Source: Phytohabitans suffuscus (GTDB taxonomy: Bacteria > Actinomycetota > Actinomycetes > Mycobacteriales > Micromonosporaceae). From it: a DNA stretch of 64,000 bases. Below are positions 26,760 through 36,785 of the stretch, one piece after another. The stretch covers positions 4,216,320-4,280,319 of the forward strand of contig NZ_AP022871.1 of NCBI RefSeq assembly GCF_011764565.1, read 5' to 3'. Position 1 is the first letter of the stretch; each line of letters begins with the position of its first letter. The position numbers and the translations under genes are program-made. The notes below the pieces were generated by a model that saw only the letters and a program-made list of their open reading frames with translations, made no database searches and was not told the DNA's origin.

Positions 26760-29700
26760 TGGTGCGCCGCTACAACACCCGACGCCCGACGAGCGTCGCC
26801 GACCAGCACCGCGCGTGGCTCGAACTCGTGGATACGGACGGCCCGTTCCTCGCCATCCCGCCGCTCAAGCGCGTATGGCCCCAGGGCATGCCTACGCTGT
26901 CCGACGCCCGCAAGGCCGCGTTGGCCGACGCCCGCAAGGACTTCGAGGCCGCTTGGGAGCACCTCGACCGAACGCCGGACTCCGAGCAGGCCCTGGACGC
27001 GTACCGCGTCGTGCGCGACAAGTGGGTCGAGACGGTCTTGCGCGACGTCGCGGGCTGGGCCGAATCGCTGTCGTGGGGCGAAGTACCAGGCGTGGAGGTG
27101 CACTCACCCAACCGGGCCGTCACTGTCCGCGCACAAGCATCGCTCAACGGCCCTGACGGCGGCGGCGCGCTAGTCCACGTCGTCGATCCCGTCGAATCGC
27201 TGCGCGAGACCCCCGGCGACCTCTGGGCGGCCAATCCGGTCGACCGCGTCGAGGCGATGCTGCTCGAGAACCGCATTCCCATCGGCATCGTTACCGACGG
27301 CCGATGGTGGGGACTCATCTGCGCCCGCCAGGGAACAATGGCGGCCTCCGGCATCGTGGACGCGCTGACCTGGTTCGAAGAACCGCGCACCCGGGACGCG
27401 TTCGTCACCCTCATCGGCCGGCCATACCTGATCGGCGGCGACCCGAAAGACCGCCTCCCCGTTCTGTTCGAGGAGTCGGTCGCCGCAGCCGAGGAGATCA
27501 CCGAGGCCCTGGGGGCCCAGGTGCGGCGAGCAGTCGAGCTGATCATCCAGTCCTTCTCCGAGTCGGCTGCCGAGGCCCGACGACGCAGCCTTCCAGACCC
27601 CCTGCCGGCGCGCCCGCACGACAGCTACGAGGCTGCCGTCACGGTGATGATGCGCGTCGTCTTCCTCCTGTTCGCCGAGGAGCGCGGCCTGCTGCCCTCT
27701 GGTGAACTGTTCGACAACGGCTACGGCATCACCAGCGAACTCGATCAGCTCATCGCGCGCAGGACCGAGGAGAGCGAGGAAGCCCTCGACTCCACCTCGT
27801 TGACCTGGCACCGGCTTCTTGCGACCAGCAACGCCCTCTACCGCGGCGCGTCCTTCGAGAACATCCGTATGCCCGCCTATGGCGGCTCCCTGTTCGACCC
27901 GGCCCGGTTCCCGTTCCTCACTGCCACGGCAGAGCTGGGCACCCTGGCGGTCACGGTCTCGGACCGCGTCATGCTGCACGTCCTGCAGTCCGTCCAAATC
28001 GCCGATATCAGAGGCGAAGCGCGGCGCATCTCCTTCCGCGACATCGACGTCGAGCAGATCGGCTACATGTATGAGGGCCTGCTCGGCTACACCGCCGCCG
28101 TCGCCAACGAGGTTACCGTCGGCATCAAGGGCAGCCTGGGCGAGGAGCCTGAGATCCCGCTCGCCAAGCTGGAGGAGCTGGCCGAGCGGTACCCTGACCG
28201 CAAAAAGCTCGCCGCCGCTCTCCGCGCCTGGGTGGAGCAGGACCAGCCCTCCGCCAAGCCCCCGTCGCAGGCTGCCATCGCAAAGGCCTTAGGCACCGAG
28301 GTGGACCCGAGCATCGTCAGCGCACTGACCCAAGCAGTCGGTGACGACTTCACCCTCCGCGACCGCGTCCGGCCCTGGCTGGGCCTGATCCGCCTCGACC
28401 TGCGCAAGCGGCCGTTCGTCGTTCTCCGCGGCGGCCTGCATGTCAAGGAAACGCCGTCACGGAAGAACGCTGGCGCCCACTACACCCCGAAATCGCTCGC
28501 CGAAGAGGTCGTGCTCCACGCCCTCCAACCGCTCTGCTACGCGCCCGGCCCGCACCAGACAGCCGATCCGGCGGCGTGGAAGCTCAAGTTGTCCGATGAG
28601 ATCCTCGGCCTCAAGATCGCCGACATCGCCTGCGGCTCCGGGGCATTCCTCGTCGCCGCCGCCCGGTACCTCGCCGAGCGCGTCGTCGAAGCCTGGATCA
28701 GAGAGGTTCCAGCGAACGCGGCCCGTAAGGATCTCTACATACGCGCCCTCCGTCAGGTCGTCGCGAACTGCCTCTACGGTGCGGACATCAACGACATGGC
28801 CATCGAGATGTGCAAACTCTCCCTGTGGCTGGTCTCTCTCGACCGCGACCTGCCCTTCTCGTTCGTCGATGACAAGGTCTTCCTCGGCAACTCCCTGCTC
28901 GGCCTCACGAAGCTCGACCAACTTCGAAACCTCCACATCGATCCGAGTAAGGGAACCAAGTGGGTCACCAAGAGGTTGGCCTCCGGCACCGACCTCACGT
29001 ATGTCGTCGACGTCGACATCGACTCGATCATCGCCAAGGCTGTCGCCCTCCGTGAAAACCTTGCGTCGCCGGTCGACGACGCTGACCCGGCTCGCTCCAG
29101 CGCGACCAAACGCCGCCAGCTAGCGCAGTTGCACGAGGTGACAGCAGACTTGCGGAAGATCGCAAACGGCATCATCGGCGCTGGCCTGCCTCTCGGTGGC
29201 AAGCCCGGCAAGACTCTGGACGCCGCCTATGAGGACTTGCGCATGGCTGCCAGGAAGGCATACCCGGGCGGGGCTGGCGATGGCTCCGACAGCTCGTGGC
29301 TCGAAACAATCATTGACCGAGGCCTCACGCCGGCTGTCGAGACCGACTACGAGCGTTGGCGACCACTTCACTGGATCATCGAGGCCGCCGACGTCATGGT
29401 CGACCACGGCGGATTCGATGCCATCATCGGCAACCCGCCGTTCCTTGGCGGACAGAAGCTCACCGGCGCCATGGGCACTCCAGTCCGCGACTGGTTCGTC
29501 AACATCCTTTCCGAGGGCCGCCGAGGCAGCGCCGACCTCGTCGCCTACTTCCTGCTACGTGTCACCTCGCTCTTGCGGGCGAACGGCACCGTCGGCTTGA
29601 TCGCCACGAACACCGTCGCCCAGGGCGACTCCCGCGAGGTCGGCCTCGATGCCATAGTCGCCGCCGGCTTCACCATCACGCGCGCCATACAGTCCCGCTC

Positions 29701-30832
29701 TTGGCCAGCAGCCAGCGCCAACCTCGAATACGCCGCCGTCTGGGGCGCACTCGGCTCAGTCGCCGACGCGGTCCCGCGTGTGGCCGACGACGTGCCGGTC
29801 AGCCGCATCAGCACCCTGCTCGAACCCGCAGGGCGGGTCGACCGCACCCCCATCCGACTTGCGGAAAATTCGGGGATCGCCTACATCGGCTGCTACGTGC
29901 TCGGGATGGGCTTCGTGCTCGACACGGCTGAAGCGCAAGAGTGGATTGCCGCCGATCCACGCAACGCCGAGGTGCTCTTCCCCTACCTCAACGGAGAAGA
30001 TCTCAACTCCCGCCCCGACACTTCAGCCTCACGCTGGGTAATCGACTTCAACGACCGCACAGAAGCAGACGCGGCAAAGTATTCACTGCCTTACTCGCGG
30101 GTAGCAGAGGTTGTCAAGGTCGAACGTGCAAAAAACAACCGCAAAGCTTATCGCGACTACTGGTGGCAGCACGCGGAGAAGCGCCCTGCCATGCGGAAGG
30201 CGATCGCCGCGTTCTCTGCGGTATTGGTCATCGCCCGTGTCAGCAAAACCGTCATGCCGCTGCGCGTGTCAACCGGACAGATACCGAGCGAACAGGTCGT
30301 GGTGTTCGCCTCCGATAGCTACATTGACCAAGCCGTCTTGTCATCAAGCCTCCACCAGCTCTGGGCGATCACCTACGGATCAACCCTGGAGACCCGGATT
30401 CGTTACACGCCATCGGACGTGTTCGAGACATTTCCACGCCCCGCGGCGTCCGGCCGCCTGGATGCTGCCGGACGTTCACTAGACGAAGAGCGCCGCGAGA
30501 TCATGCTCCGTCGCAGCCTCGGACTAACGAAGCTCTACAATCTAGTCAACGATATAGGAACCCAGCACGACAGAGATGTCGACCGGTTGCGAGACATTCA
30601 CGCCGAGATCGATGAAGCGACTATGGCAGCGTACGGCTGGGATAATTTCGGCCTCGATCACGGCTTCCACTCATACCGGCAAGTGGAACGATGGACGGTC
30701 AGCCCAGCCGCCCGCATCGAGACTCTCGACCGCCTATCGCTGGAGAATCACCGTCGCGTGGAAGAGGCAGGCAGCCAAGTCTCGGCACAAATCGGTAGAA
30801 TCCCGCTCGACAAGGACACTCTCTTCAGCTGA
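26756..30832 (+). CDS. drmMI: DISARM adenine methyltransferase DrmMI with switchable C-terminus
   Basis: 1358 residues from the ATG at 26756, overlapping drmD. It is a gamma-type N6-adenine methylase of the PglX/Eco57I class: SAM motif IADIACGSGAFLVAAARYL (about residue 622) and catalytic NPPF in AIIGNPPFLGGQKL (about 893). The N-terminal 500 residues are helical. Downstream comes the target-recognition region and the conserved SSLHQLWAITYGS stretch. DrmMI marks host DNA so that DISARM spares it. From residue about 1158 the gene enters a 154-bp repeat present inverted at 31314-31467, and the last 150 residues have a divergent counterpart on the opposite strand, so this C-terminus may be exchangeable. 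Confidence 0.93.
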   Translation: MMVRRYNTRRPTSVADQHRAWLELVDTDGPFLAIPPLKRVWPQGMPTLSDARKAALADARKDFEAAWEHLDRTPDSEQALDAYRVVRDKWVETVLRDVAGWAESLSWGEVPGVEVHSPNRAVTVRAQASLNGPDGGGALVHVVDPVESLRETPGDLWAANPVDRVEAMLLENRIPIGIVTDGRWWGLICARQGTMAASGIVDALTWFEEPRTRDAFVTLIGRPYLIGGDPKDRLPVLFEESVAAAEEITEALGAQVRRAVELIIQSFSESAAEARRRSLPDPLPARPHDSYEAAVTVMMRVVFLLFAEERGLLPSGELFDNGYGITSELDQLIARRTEESEEALDSTSLTWHRLLATSNALYRGASFENIRMPAYGGSLFDPARFPFLTATAELGTLAVTVSDRVMLHVLQSVQIADIRGEARRISFRDIDVEQIGYMYEGLLGYTAAVANEVTVGIKGSLGEEPEIPLAKLEELAERYPDRKKLAAALRAWVEQDQPSAKPPSQAAIAKALGTEVDPSIVSALTQAVGDDFTLRDRVRPWLGLIRLDLRKRPFVVLRGGLHVKETPSRKNAGAHYTPKSLAEEVVLHALQPLCYAPGPHQTADPAAWKLKLSDEILGLKIADIACGSGAFLVAAARYLAERVVEAWIREVPANAARKDLYIRALRQVVANCLYGADINDMAIEMCKLSLWLVSLDRDLPFSFVDDKVFLGNSLLGLTKLDQLRNLHIDPSKGTKWVTKRLASGTDLTYVVDVDIDSIIAKAVALRENLASPVDDADPARSSATKRRQLAQLHEVTADLRKIANGIIGAGLPLGGKPGKTLDAAYEDLRMAARKAYPGGAGDGSDSSWLETIIDRGLTPAVETDYERWRPLHWIIEAADVMVDHGGFDAIIGNPPFLGGQKLTGAMGTPVRDWFVNILSEGRRGSADLVAYFLLRVTSLLRANGTVGLIATNTVAQGDSREVGLDAIVAAGFTITRAIQSRSWPAASANLEYAAVWGALGSVADAVPRVADDVPVSRISTLLEPAGRVDRTPIRLAENSGIAYIGCYVLGMGFVLDTAEAQEWIAADPRNAEVLFPYLNGEDLNSRPDTSASRWVIDFNDRTEADAAKYSLPYSRVAEVVKVERAKNNRKAYRDYWWQHAEKRPAMRKAIAAFSAVLVIARVSKTVMPLRVSTGQIPSEQVVVFASDSYIDQAVLSSSLHQLWAITYGSTLETRIRYTPSDVFETFPRPAASGRLDAAGRSLDEERREIMLRRSLGLTKLYNLVNDIGTQHDRDVDRLRDIHAEIDEATMAAYGWDNFGLDHGFHSYRQVERWTVSPAARIETLDRLSLENHRRVEEAGSQVSAQIGRIPLDKDTLFS
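30228..30381 (+). repeat. 154-bp perfect inverted repeat, copy inside drmMI
   Basis: Every base of 30228-30381 equals the reverse complement of 31314-31467. The repeat codes for the residues from IARVSKTVMPLRVSTG to SSLHQLWAITYG. Identity ends abruptly at both sides. Perfect identity beside strongly diverged tails points to recent or recurrent exchange between the copies. Confidence 0.95.
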
Positions 30833-30853
30833 TGACGGAACCGGTCCGGCCAG

Positions 30854-31480
30854 TCAGAACAGTGTTCCGTCTTCTTCGACACCGTCGATCTTCCTGGCGC
30901 CACCTGCAGTGCTTTGCGGCTGTCGTTCGGCGCGTTGACGATTCTCTTCAAGGAGCCGGTCCAGGATCTCGGTGCGGCCTGCTGGGCTGACCGTCCATCG
31001 TCGCATTTTTCTGAAGCTGTGAAATCCGTGTTCCAGAGCGATGTCAGTCCAGCCGTGCGCATCCAGGACGGCTCGGTCAAGCTCCACATGCAGTTCTCGC
31101 ATTCGCGCAGCATCCTGGTCGGCGGAGTCGCTCAACCCGGCCTCGTTGACGAGGTTGTACAGCTTCGTCAAGCCAAGACCGCGGCGGGCCATAATAGCCC
31201 GCCGCTCGTTATCGAGGACGCGACCAGCTTGCTCGAGACGGTCTGTGGGTTGAGGGCGAGGAAAGGTCTCGAACACGTCAGAGGGCGTATAACGCGGGTC
31301 GCTCCGCATGCCCGATCCGTAGGTGATCGCCCAGAGCTGGTGGAGGCTTGATGACAAGACGGCTTGGTCAATGTAGCTATCGGAGGCGAACACCACGACC
31401 TGTTCGCTCGGTATCTGTCCGGTTGACACGCGCAGCGGCATGACGGTTTTGCTGACACGGGCGATGATCCACTCTTGCAC
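30854..31480 (-). pseudogene. Silent alternative C-terminus of DrmMI (inverted cassette)
   Basis: Reads leftward as a headless drmMI 3' end. After the 154-bp repeat come about 152 residues: YTPSDVFETFPRPQPTDRLE, then AGRVLDNERRAIMARRGLGL, and a C-terminus ending GVEEDGTLF. These are roughly half identical to the expressed tail (YTPSDVFETFPRPAASGRLD onward). Both repeats begin at the same codon phase, so inverting 30228-31467 would join this tail in frame to DrmMI and silence the present one. There is no ribosome site or N-terminal domain, so it is a storage cassette and not a gene in its own right. Confidence 0.88.
31314..31467 (-). repeat. 154-bp perfect inverted repeat, copy in the silent cassette
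   Basis: Partner of 30228-30381, separated from it by 932 bp. The outer edge lies 63 bp from the start of the serine recombinase gene. Confidence 0.95.
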
Positions 31481-31530
31481 TTCGGGCAGGGGGTGGCGTC
31501 TCGCCGAGGCGAGCTGATCCGCTGACTGGC

Positions 31531-32853
31531 ATGAATTTGAGCCAGGCTCGCCGGTGCGTCCTATACGCGCGGCTCAGCGTTACCAAGGAAGAGTCCGTCT
31601 CGATCGCTCGGCAACTCGAGTCCTGCCGCCGGTACGCCAACGCGCGCGGGTGGGAGATCGTCGGCGAGTTCGTCGACGACGGCGTCTCCGCTACCGCCAA
31701 TCGCCCTGAAGCTCGCAACGGCTGGACCTCGCTGCTCGCCGCGGACGACTTCGATGCCGTGGTGATCTGGAAGGTTGACCGACTCGCGCGGCGTGTCCTG
31801 GACTTCCTTCACGCGGATGAGACCCTTCAGAAACGCGGTGCGGGCCTCGTTGCCGTCGAGGATCCGATCGACATGACCAGCCCACAGGGCCGCGCGTTCG
31901 CCGTCATGCTCGCAGTGTTCGGGGAGATGGAGGCGGAGGCCATCCGAGCACGCGTGCGTGCAGCAAGGGCGCAGTTACTCAAAGACGGCCGCTGGCCCGG
32001 CGGCGGAATCCCGTACGGCTACCGCTCGATTGCTAACCCGGCTGGTCCAGGCAGGATGCTCGTCAAGGACCCCGAGCGTTCTCCCTGGCTCGTGGAGGCG
32101 GTCAAGATGGCGCTACAAGGCGCCACCGTCAACGCGATCGCCACGTGGCTGACTGACCACAGCGCTCCGCTTCCCCGCCGCCAGACGGTGCGACAGCCGG
32201 CGAAGAGTGCCACCTGGAACCGTCAAACGGTCGATGGGCTGCTTCGGAACCCTGTCTTGGCCGGGATGACACCGCATAACCCAGGGAGACCGAAGAGCGC
32301 CAAGCGCGCGGACCCTTTCGCGGTGGTCCGCGACGAGCATGGCCGTCCGGTTGTAAACGAATCACTGGCTGTGATCACCATCGAGGAATTCACGGCATTG
32401 CAACTCATGCTTGACTCACGCACCAGTCCGCAGGCCCGCAAGCGATGCGACCGGCAGACGACGAGCCCGTTCCTGTCCCGCGTGGCGCGCTGTGACGAGT
32501 GCGACGTGTACATGTGTCGCGGTACGAACCAGAAACGCCCAGTCCTCTACTGCCCGGCGTGTAGGCAGACTATGGGTCGCACAGCCCTTGACCCCTATCT
32601 CGTACAGCGCCTCCTCGTGGAGCGGGGCAGCGAGTCGCTCGGCGCGGCGACTGTCGAAGACCGATGGGCCTTCGCCGGTGCCGACGAGCTAGCCAGACGC
32701 GCGGTACTCGTTACGCAACTGGAGAGCCTGCGCATCCGCCGCGGCGTCGTCGGGCGCTCCTTTGACGACGAGCGAGTTCTGGTTCGGTGGAGGCCCGCGA
32801 ACGTGGGTCGGCAGGCTGATCTTCCCGACGTTGTCATCGCGGCTTCGCCATAG
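31531..32853 (+). CDS. Large serine recombinase (candidate DrmMI tail invertase)
   Basis: 440 residues. The resolvase domain has the catalytic Ser in CVLYARLSVTKEESVSIARQ (residue 16), Arg-rich DAVVIWKVDRLARRVLDF, and EMEAEAIRARVRAARAQ as the long E helix. A recombinase domain follows (WPGGGIPYGYRS, TWNRQTVDGLLRNPVLAG), then a zinc-ribbon-like CDECDVYMCRG...YCPACRQ. It is shorter than most phage integrases because the C-terminal coiled coil seems reduced. It lies inside the DISARM operon between drmMI and drmA, directly beside the inverted drmMI tails. This strongly suggests it drives that inversion, although nothing in the sequence proves it. Confidence 0.85.
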   Translation: MNLSQARRCVLYARLSVTKEESVSIARQLESCRRYANARGWEIVGEFVDDGVSATANRPEARNGWTSLLAADDFDAVVIWKVDRLARRVLDFLHADETLQKRGAGLVAVEDPIDMTSPQGRAFAVMLAVFGEMEAEAIRARVRAARAQLLKDGRWPGGGIPYGYRSIANPAGPGRMLVKDPERSPWLVEAVKMALQGATVNAIATWLTDHSAPLPRRQTVRQPAKSATWNRQTVDGLLRNPVLAGMTPHNPGRPKSAKRADPFAVVRDEHGRPVVNESLAVITIEEFTALQLMLDSRTSPQARKRCDRQTTSPFLSRVARCDECDVYMCRGTNQKRPVLYCPACRQTMGRTALDPYLVQRLLVERGSESLGAATVEDRWAFAGADELARRAVLVTQLESLRIRRGVVGRSFDDERVLVRWRPANVGRQADLPDVVIAASP

Positions 32854-33074
32854 GTCTGGTCGACCACGTCTGATCTGCGCCAGCGCCCAGCAGCGGCTCC
32901 CAAGCGGCGCCATGTGCGTCGCCTGGAGATGCAGGCCGCAGCGAAGATCCATAGAACGGCCGCCCCTCGGACGATCCGGCAACGTGCCGGAAGCGGTCCT
33001 ATGAGTGGCCACAAAGTCCACGCTCCTGGTCGGGCCACACTCCGATTGCCGGGGTTTACGGCAGACTGAGGCTC
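32854..33074. other. Short gap between recombinase and drmA
   Basis: 220 bases without a gene; it may hold a separate promoter for drmABC, which would keep these genes expressed in both orientations of the switch. Confidence 0.35.
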
Positions 33075-36000
33075 ATGGCGAATGGCACCGAGGCGGCAGC
33101 ACCTGCGGATACGGGGTATGTGCTCAACCACGATGTTGACGGCACGTCGTTGACGGTTCGGAAGAACCTCGTCGACATCCTGGAGCGAGAACTGCTCGGG
33201 CCGATCAACGGTCCCGAGGAGGTGCTGCCGTTCAGCCCGCGCCAGCAGTACCTTCTCGGCCTGATCGCGCCGGTCAAGCTGACGAGCACGTCCGCGTCGG
33301 AACTCGATCAAGATGACGTGGACGATCTGACCGAGGTGCGGTTCGACGAGGCCAGCGTGACCGAGGGACGCGGTGTGCCGACAGTGGCCGCGGATGAGGG
33401 CGATGCGGATACGGAAGACGATGATCCGGAGGACCGCGCTCCCAAGCAGGGCCTAATGATCCCGGCTTCGATGGGACTGCGCTTCCAAATCCCTAGCGAC
33501 CTGGCGTCGTTTGCGGTGACCGCGTCGTGGGGGACGTACGAGACGGTCGCGACCGACAAGGTTACGAAGGCCGGGCGCTCCGTCCGTCATTACCAGCGCA
33601 TTCCGGTCGAAGAGTCGCGCACGATAGCGCTGTCTGGCCTGAAGCCGGGCCACACGGCGGCGATCGTGCTGCGCGATGCGATCGGCCTGCGTATCGACCG
33701 GTACGACGAGCCCGAGTATGGGCGGGTGCTCGTGGAGATCGCGTTGTGCAACGACCGGGAGACCCCGCTGCCGATCCCGTCGAACATGTGGATGTTCCAG
33801 ACCAAGCTGCGCGTCGATGCCGACGGGGCTGAGGTATTCCTGCCAGTACGGGATGTGCTGCACCAGGAGTGGCCGGAGTATGACGAGGAGGTGCGCCGCC
33901 TCGACCTTCAATACAAAGACCGGCTGGAGTTCGCGATCGGGCGCACTTGTTCGGCCGACTGGGTGGTGCGCAAGGAATCGCGGCGGGCGACGGAGGTTTC
34001 GACGACATGGCTGCCGGTGGCGGAGACACCGCAGACGAGGGCGGGTGAGGTTGAGGGCGCGACTATGGGGATGAAGGCGTTGTCAGAGGTCGGCCCTGAC
34101 GAGCTTCGGGCAGGTCTGGCACCGCTCGTGTCCGGCTACGGGGCGTGGCTGGCTCGACAGGAGCAGGCGGCGCAGACGTTGCCATCGCATTTGCAAGAGA
34201 CGGCGGAGATCGTGTTGGGGGAGGCACGGCAGGCGCATCAGCGCCTTGTCGACGGGCTGGAGTTCGTGGCCTCCGACCCAACTGCTCTGCAGTGCTTCCG
34301 GTTCATGAACCGTGTCATGCGCGATCAGCGCATCGCCTCGCAGGTGGTCGAGACGCGCAAGTCCGACTCGGCTGTGTCGATCGCACAGGCACGGCGGGAC
34401 CTCGAAGTTGCGGAAACGGACGGCAAGCCGGTGGCGTCATGGCGCCCGTTCCAGCTCGCCTTCATTCTTCTCCAGCTCAGTGCGCTTACCGATCCGACCG
34501 CAACGCTGCGCAGCGCCGAGCACCACGCCGAGGTCGAACTGCTGTTCTTTCCGACCGGTGGCGGCAAGACCGAGGCCTACCTGGGATTGGCCGCCTACAC
34601 CTTCGCGGTCCGACGACGGCAGAAGGTGGTCCAGTCTGCGGACGGGCAGCTGAACGGCGGCGACGGTGTCTCGGTGCTCATGCGGTACACGCTGCGACTG
34701 CTCACCGCGCAGCAGTTCCAGCGCGCGACGGCGCTGGTATGCGCGGCGGAACTAGCGCGCCGCGAGGATGAGGCGACGTGGGGGACTGCGCCGTTCCGCA
34801 TCGGGCTGTGGGTTGGCACGGACGTGAGCCCGAAGCGGTTCGAGGAGGTCGACGAGCAGCTCAAGAAGGTCAATGACGGCGCATCCCACCGCCTGACCGT
34901 GCTCCAGGTCCAGCGTTGCCCGTGGTGTGGCACCGAGATCAGCCCGGCGAATGTCAAAGGCGACCCCACGACGCGGCGGGTGTTCGTACATTGCGGTGAT
35001 GAGCTCGGCCGGTGCCCGTTCTCAAGGGGCGGTGGCGTGCCCGAGGGCTTGCCGGTGTTGACGGTCGACGAGGAGATCTACCGTCTGACCCCGGCGTTTG
35101 TGATCGCCACGGTCGACAAGTTTGCGCGACTCGCCCGAGAGGGTGAGGCGGCGTCGCTGTTCGGGTTCGTCAGCAAGCGTTGCGGGCGGCACGGTTACGT
35201 GCATCCTGACTACACCGGCTGCACAGTCAGCTCGCACCAGGCGGCCGGTGGACATCCTGCGGCTACCGTGATGCCAGTCGGACGCTTGCGACCGCCAGAC
35301 CTGATCATCCAGGACGAGCTGCACCTGATCACGGGTGCGCTCGGCACGGCAGTCGGGCTCTTCGAGGTCGCGGTCGAGACCCTGTGCTCGTGGGAGACCC
35401 CGGAGGGCAGGCCGGTCAAGCCGTTGATCGTGGCGTCCACAGCGACCGTACGTAACGCCAGCGAGCAGGTGTGGGCCCTCTACGGGCGTAGGGTGGGGAT
35501 TTTCCCGCCGCAGGTGCTCGACGTGGCCGACACCTTTTTCTCCCGGGAGGTGCCGGTCTCAGACAAGAATCCCGGCCGCCGATATATCGGGGTAAGTGCA
35601 CAGGGCGTGCGCCTGTCGAGCGCGGAGATCCGTGTTGCCGAGGTGCTGCTATTGGCGGGCCAGTTGCTCTTCGACCGCGCGGGCGCCGAGGCCGACCCTT
35701 ACATGACGCTTGTCGGCTACTTCAACGCCACACGTGAGTTGGCTGGTATGTGCCGCTATGTGGATGACGACGTGAGCACGCGCGTCGGCAACCCACGACA
35801 AGACTCAGGCTTCCCGCGCCGTTACGGCACCTCGTTCGGCAGCCTCAACGTGGCCGAGCTGACCTCGCGCATCTCCGGCGCGGATATCAGCAAGACCCTC
35901 GACCGGCTTGGCCTCGAGTTCGACCCAGCTCACGACACGACCGTTGCGATCCGCGCGCGGATCGCTGCAAACGAGAACAAAAAGCCTCCGCAACGCGACG

Positions 36001-36785
36001 GTGAGGCGCCGTTCGACGTAGTCCTGGCTACCTCGATGCTGCAGGTCGGGGTGGACGTGCAACGGCTCGGTCTGATGCTCGTGGTTGGGCAGCCGAAGAA
36101 CACCGCCGAGTACATCCAGGCATCCTCTCGCGTCGGCCGTGACGCCGCCCGCCCGGGCCTCGTGGTGGCGTTGGGGAACTGGGCGAGGCCCCGCGACCTG
36201 GCGCACTTCGAGCAGTTCAGGCACTACCATGACACCTTCTACAAGCAGGTCGAGGCGCTGTCGGTCACCCCGTTCTCGCCCACTTCCCTAGAGCGTGGGC
36301 TCGACGGCCTGCTCGTCAGCGCGGCTCGCGTCGCTCAAGCCGCCGTCACCGGCGGGCTGTCGCCTGAACACGACGCGGGCCGGATCAGCTCGCAGCACGA
36401 CGCTGTGGTTGCGTTGATCAACCGGCTCAAGACCCGCATCCTGGCCGCTTCGCGAGACGAGGACCTGACCAAGCGGGCGAGCGATCTGCTTACCAACCGG
36501 ATCGACCGGTGGGCGAGCCGCGCCAGGTATGCCGCCGAGATTCACAAGGCTCTGGTGTACGAGCGCACCGGGGAAGGTGACAAGTATCTGCCACTCATCA
36601 TCAGTCCCGAAAACCATCGGGCCAACGCAGGCGGCACGATCGAGGCTCCGTTCGTGATCGCGAACTCGATGCGTGAAGTGCAACCCGAGATCAACATTCT
36701 CGTCTCGCCCATGCCTGAACGGCTGTTTGCCAGAACGCCGGCTGGCATCGACGACTGGAGTATGCCTGACGGGGAGAACGACTGA
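33075..36785 (+). CDS. drmA: DISARM helicase DrmA
   Basis: 1236 residues. Superfamily 2 motifs: Walker A LLFFPTGGGKTEAYLGLAAY (about residue 490), DEAD/H-equivalent DLIIQDELHLI (about 743), SATVRN-like VASTATVRNASEQ, and C-terminal LATSMLQVGVDVQRLGLMLV with QASSRVGRD (about 1016). A four-cysteine knuckle lies between (CPWCGTEI, then CGDELGRC). DrmA and DrmB form the core DISARM complex that loads on DNA. The N-terminal 350 residues form the DISARM-specific domain. ATG at 33075; the stop shares its last A with the drmB start. Confidence 0.92.
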   Translation: MANGTEAAAPADTGYVLNHDVDGTSLTVRKNLVDILERELLGPINGPEEVLPFSPRQQYLLGLIAPVKLTSTSASELDQDDVDDLTEVRFDEASVTEGRGVPTVAADEGDADTEDDDPEDRAPKQGLMIPASMGLRFQIPSDLASFAVTASWGTYETVATDKVTKAGRSVRHYQRIPVEESRTIALSGLKPGHTAAIVLRDAIGLRIDRYDEPEYGRVLVEIALCNDRETPLPIPSNMWMFQTKLRVDADGAEVFLPVRDVLHQEWPEYDEEVRRLDLQYKDRLEFAIGRTCSADWVVRKESRRATEVSTTWLPVAETPQTRAGEVEGATMGMKALSEVGPDELRAGLAPLVSGYGAWLARQEQAAQTLPSHLQETAEIVLGEARQAHQRLVDGLEFVASDPTALQCFRFMNRVMRDQRIASQVVETRKSDSAVSIAQARRDLEVAETDGKPVASWRPFQLAFILLQLSALTDPTATLRSAEHHAEVELLFFPTGGGKTEAYLGLAAYTFAVRRRQKVVQSADGQLNGGDGVSVLMRYTLRLLTAQQFQRATALVCAAELARREDEATWGTAPFRIGLWVGTDVSPKRFEEVDEQLKKVNDGASHRLTVLQVQRCPWCGTEISPANVKGDPTTRRVFVHCGDELGRCPFSRGGGVPEGLPVLTVDEEIYRLTPAFVIATVDKFARLAREGEAASLFGFVSKRCGRHGYVHPDYTGCTVSSHQAAGGHPAATVMPVGRLRPPDLIIQDELHLITGALGTAVGLFEVAVETLCSWETPEGRPVKPLIVASTATVRNASEQVWALYGRRVGIFPPQVLDVADTFFSREVPVSDKNPGRRYIGVSAQGVRLSSAEIRVAEVLLLAGQLLFDRAGAEADPYMTLVGYFNATRELAGMCRYVDDDVSTRVGNPRQDSGFPRRYGTSFGSLNVAELTSRISGADISKTLDRLGLEFDPAHDTTVAIRARIAANENKKPPQRDGEAPFDVVLATSMLQVGVDVQRLGLMLVVGQPKNTAEYIQASSRVGRDAARPGLVVALGNWARPRDLAHFEQFRHYHDTFYKQVEALSVTPFSPTSLERGLDGLLVSAARVAQAAVTGGLSPEHDAGRISSQHDAVVALINRLKTRILAASRDEDLTKRASDLLTNRIDRWASRARYAAEIHKALVYERTGEGDKYLPLIISPENHRANAGGTIEAPFVIANSMREVQPEINILVSPMPERLFARTPAGIDDWSMPDGEND

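Noticed and set aside
30854..31480. Independent methylase gene on the - strand
   Set aside because: It has no methylase motifs, no ribosome site and shares 154 identical bases with drmMI; it is a tail cassette.
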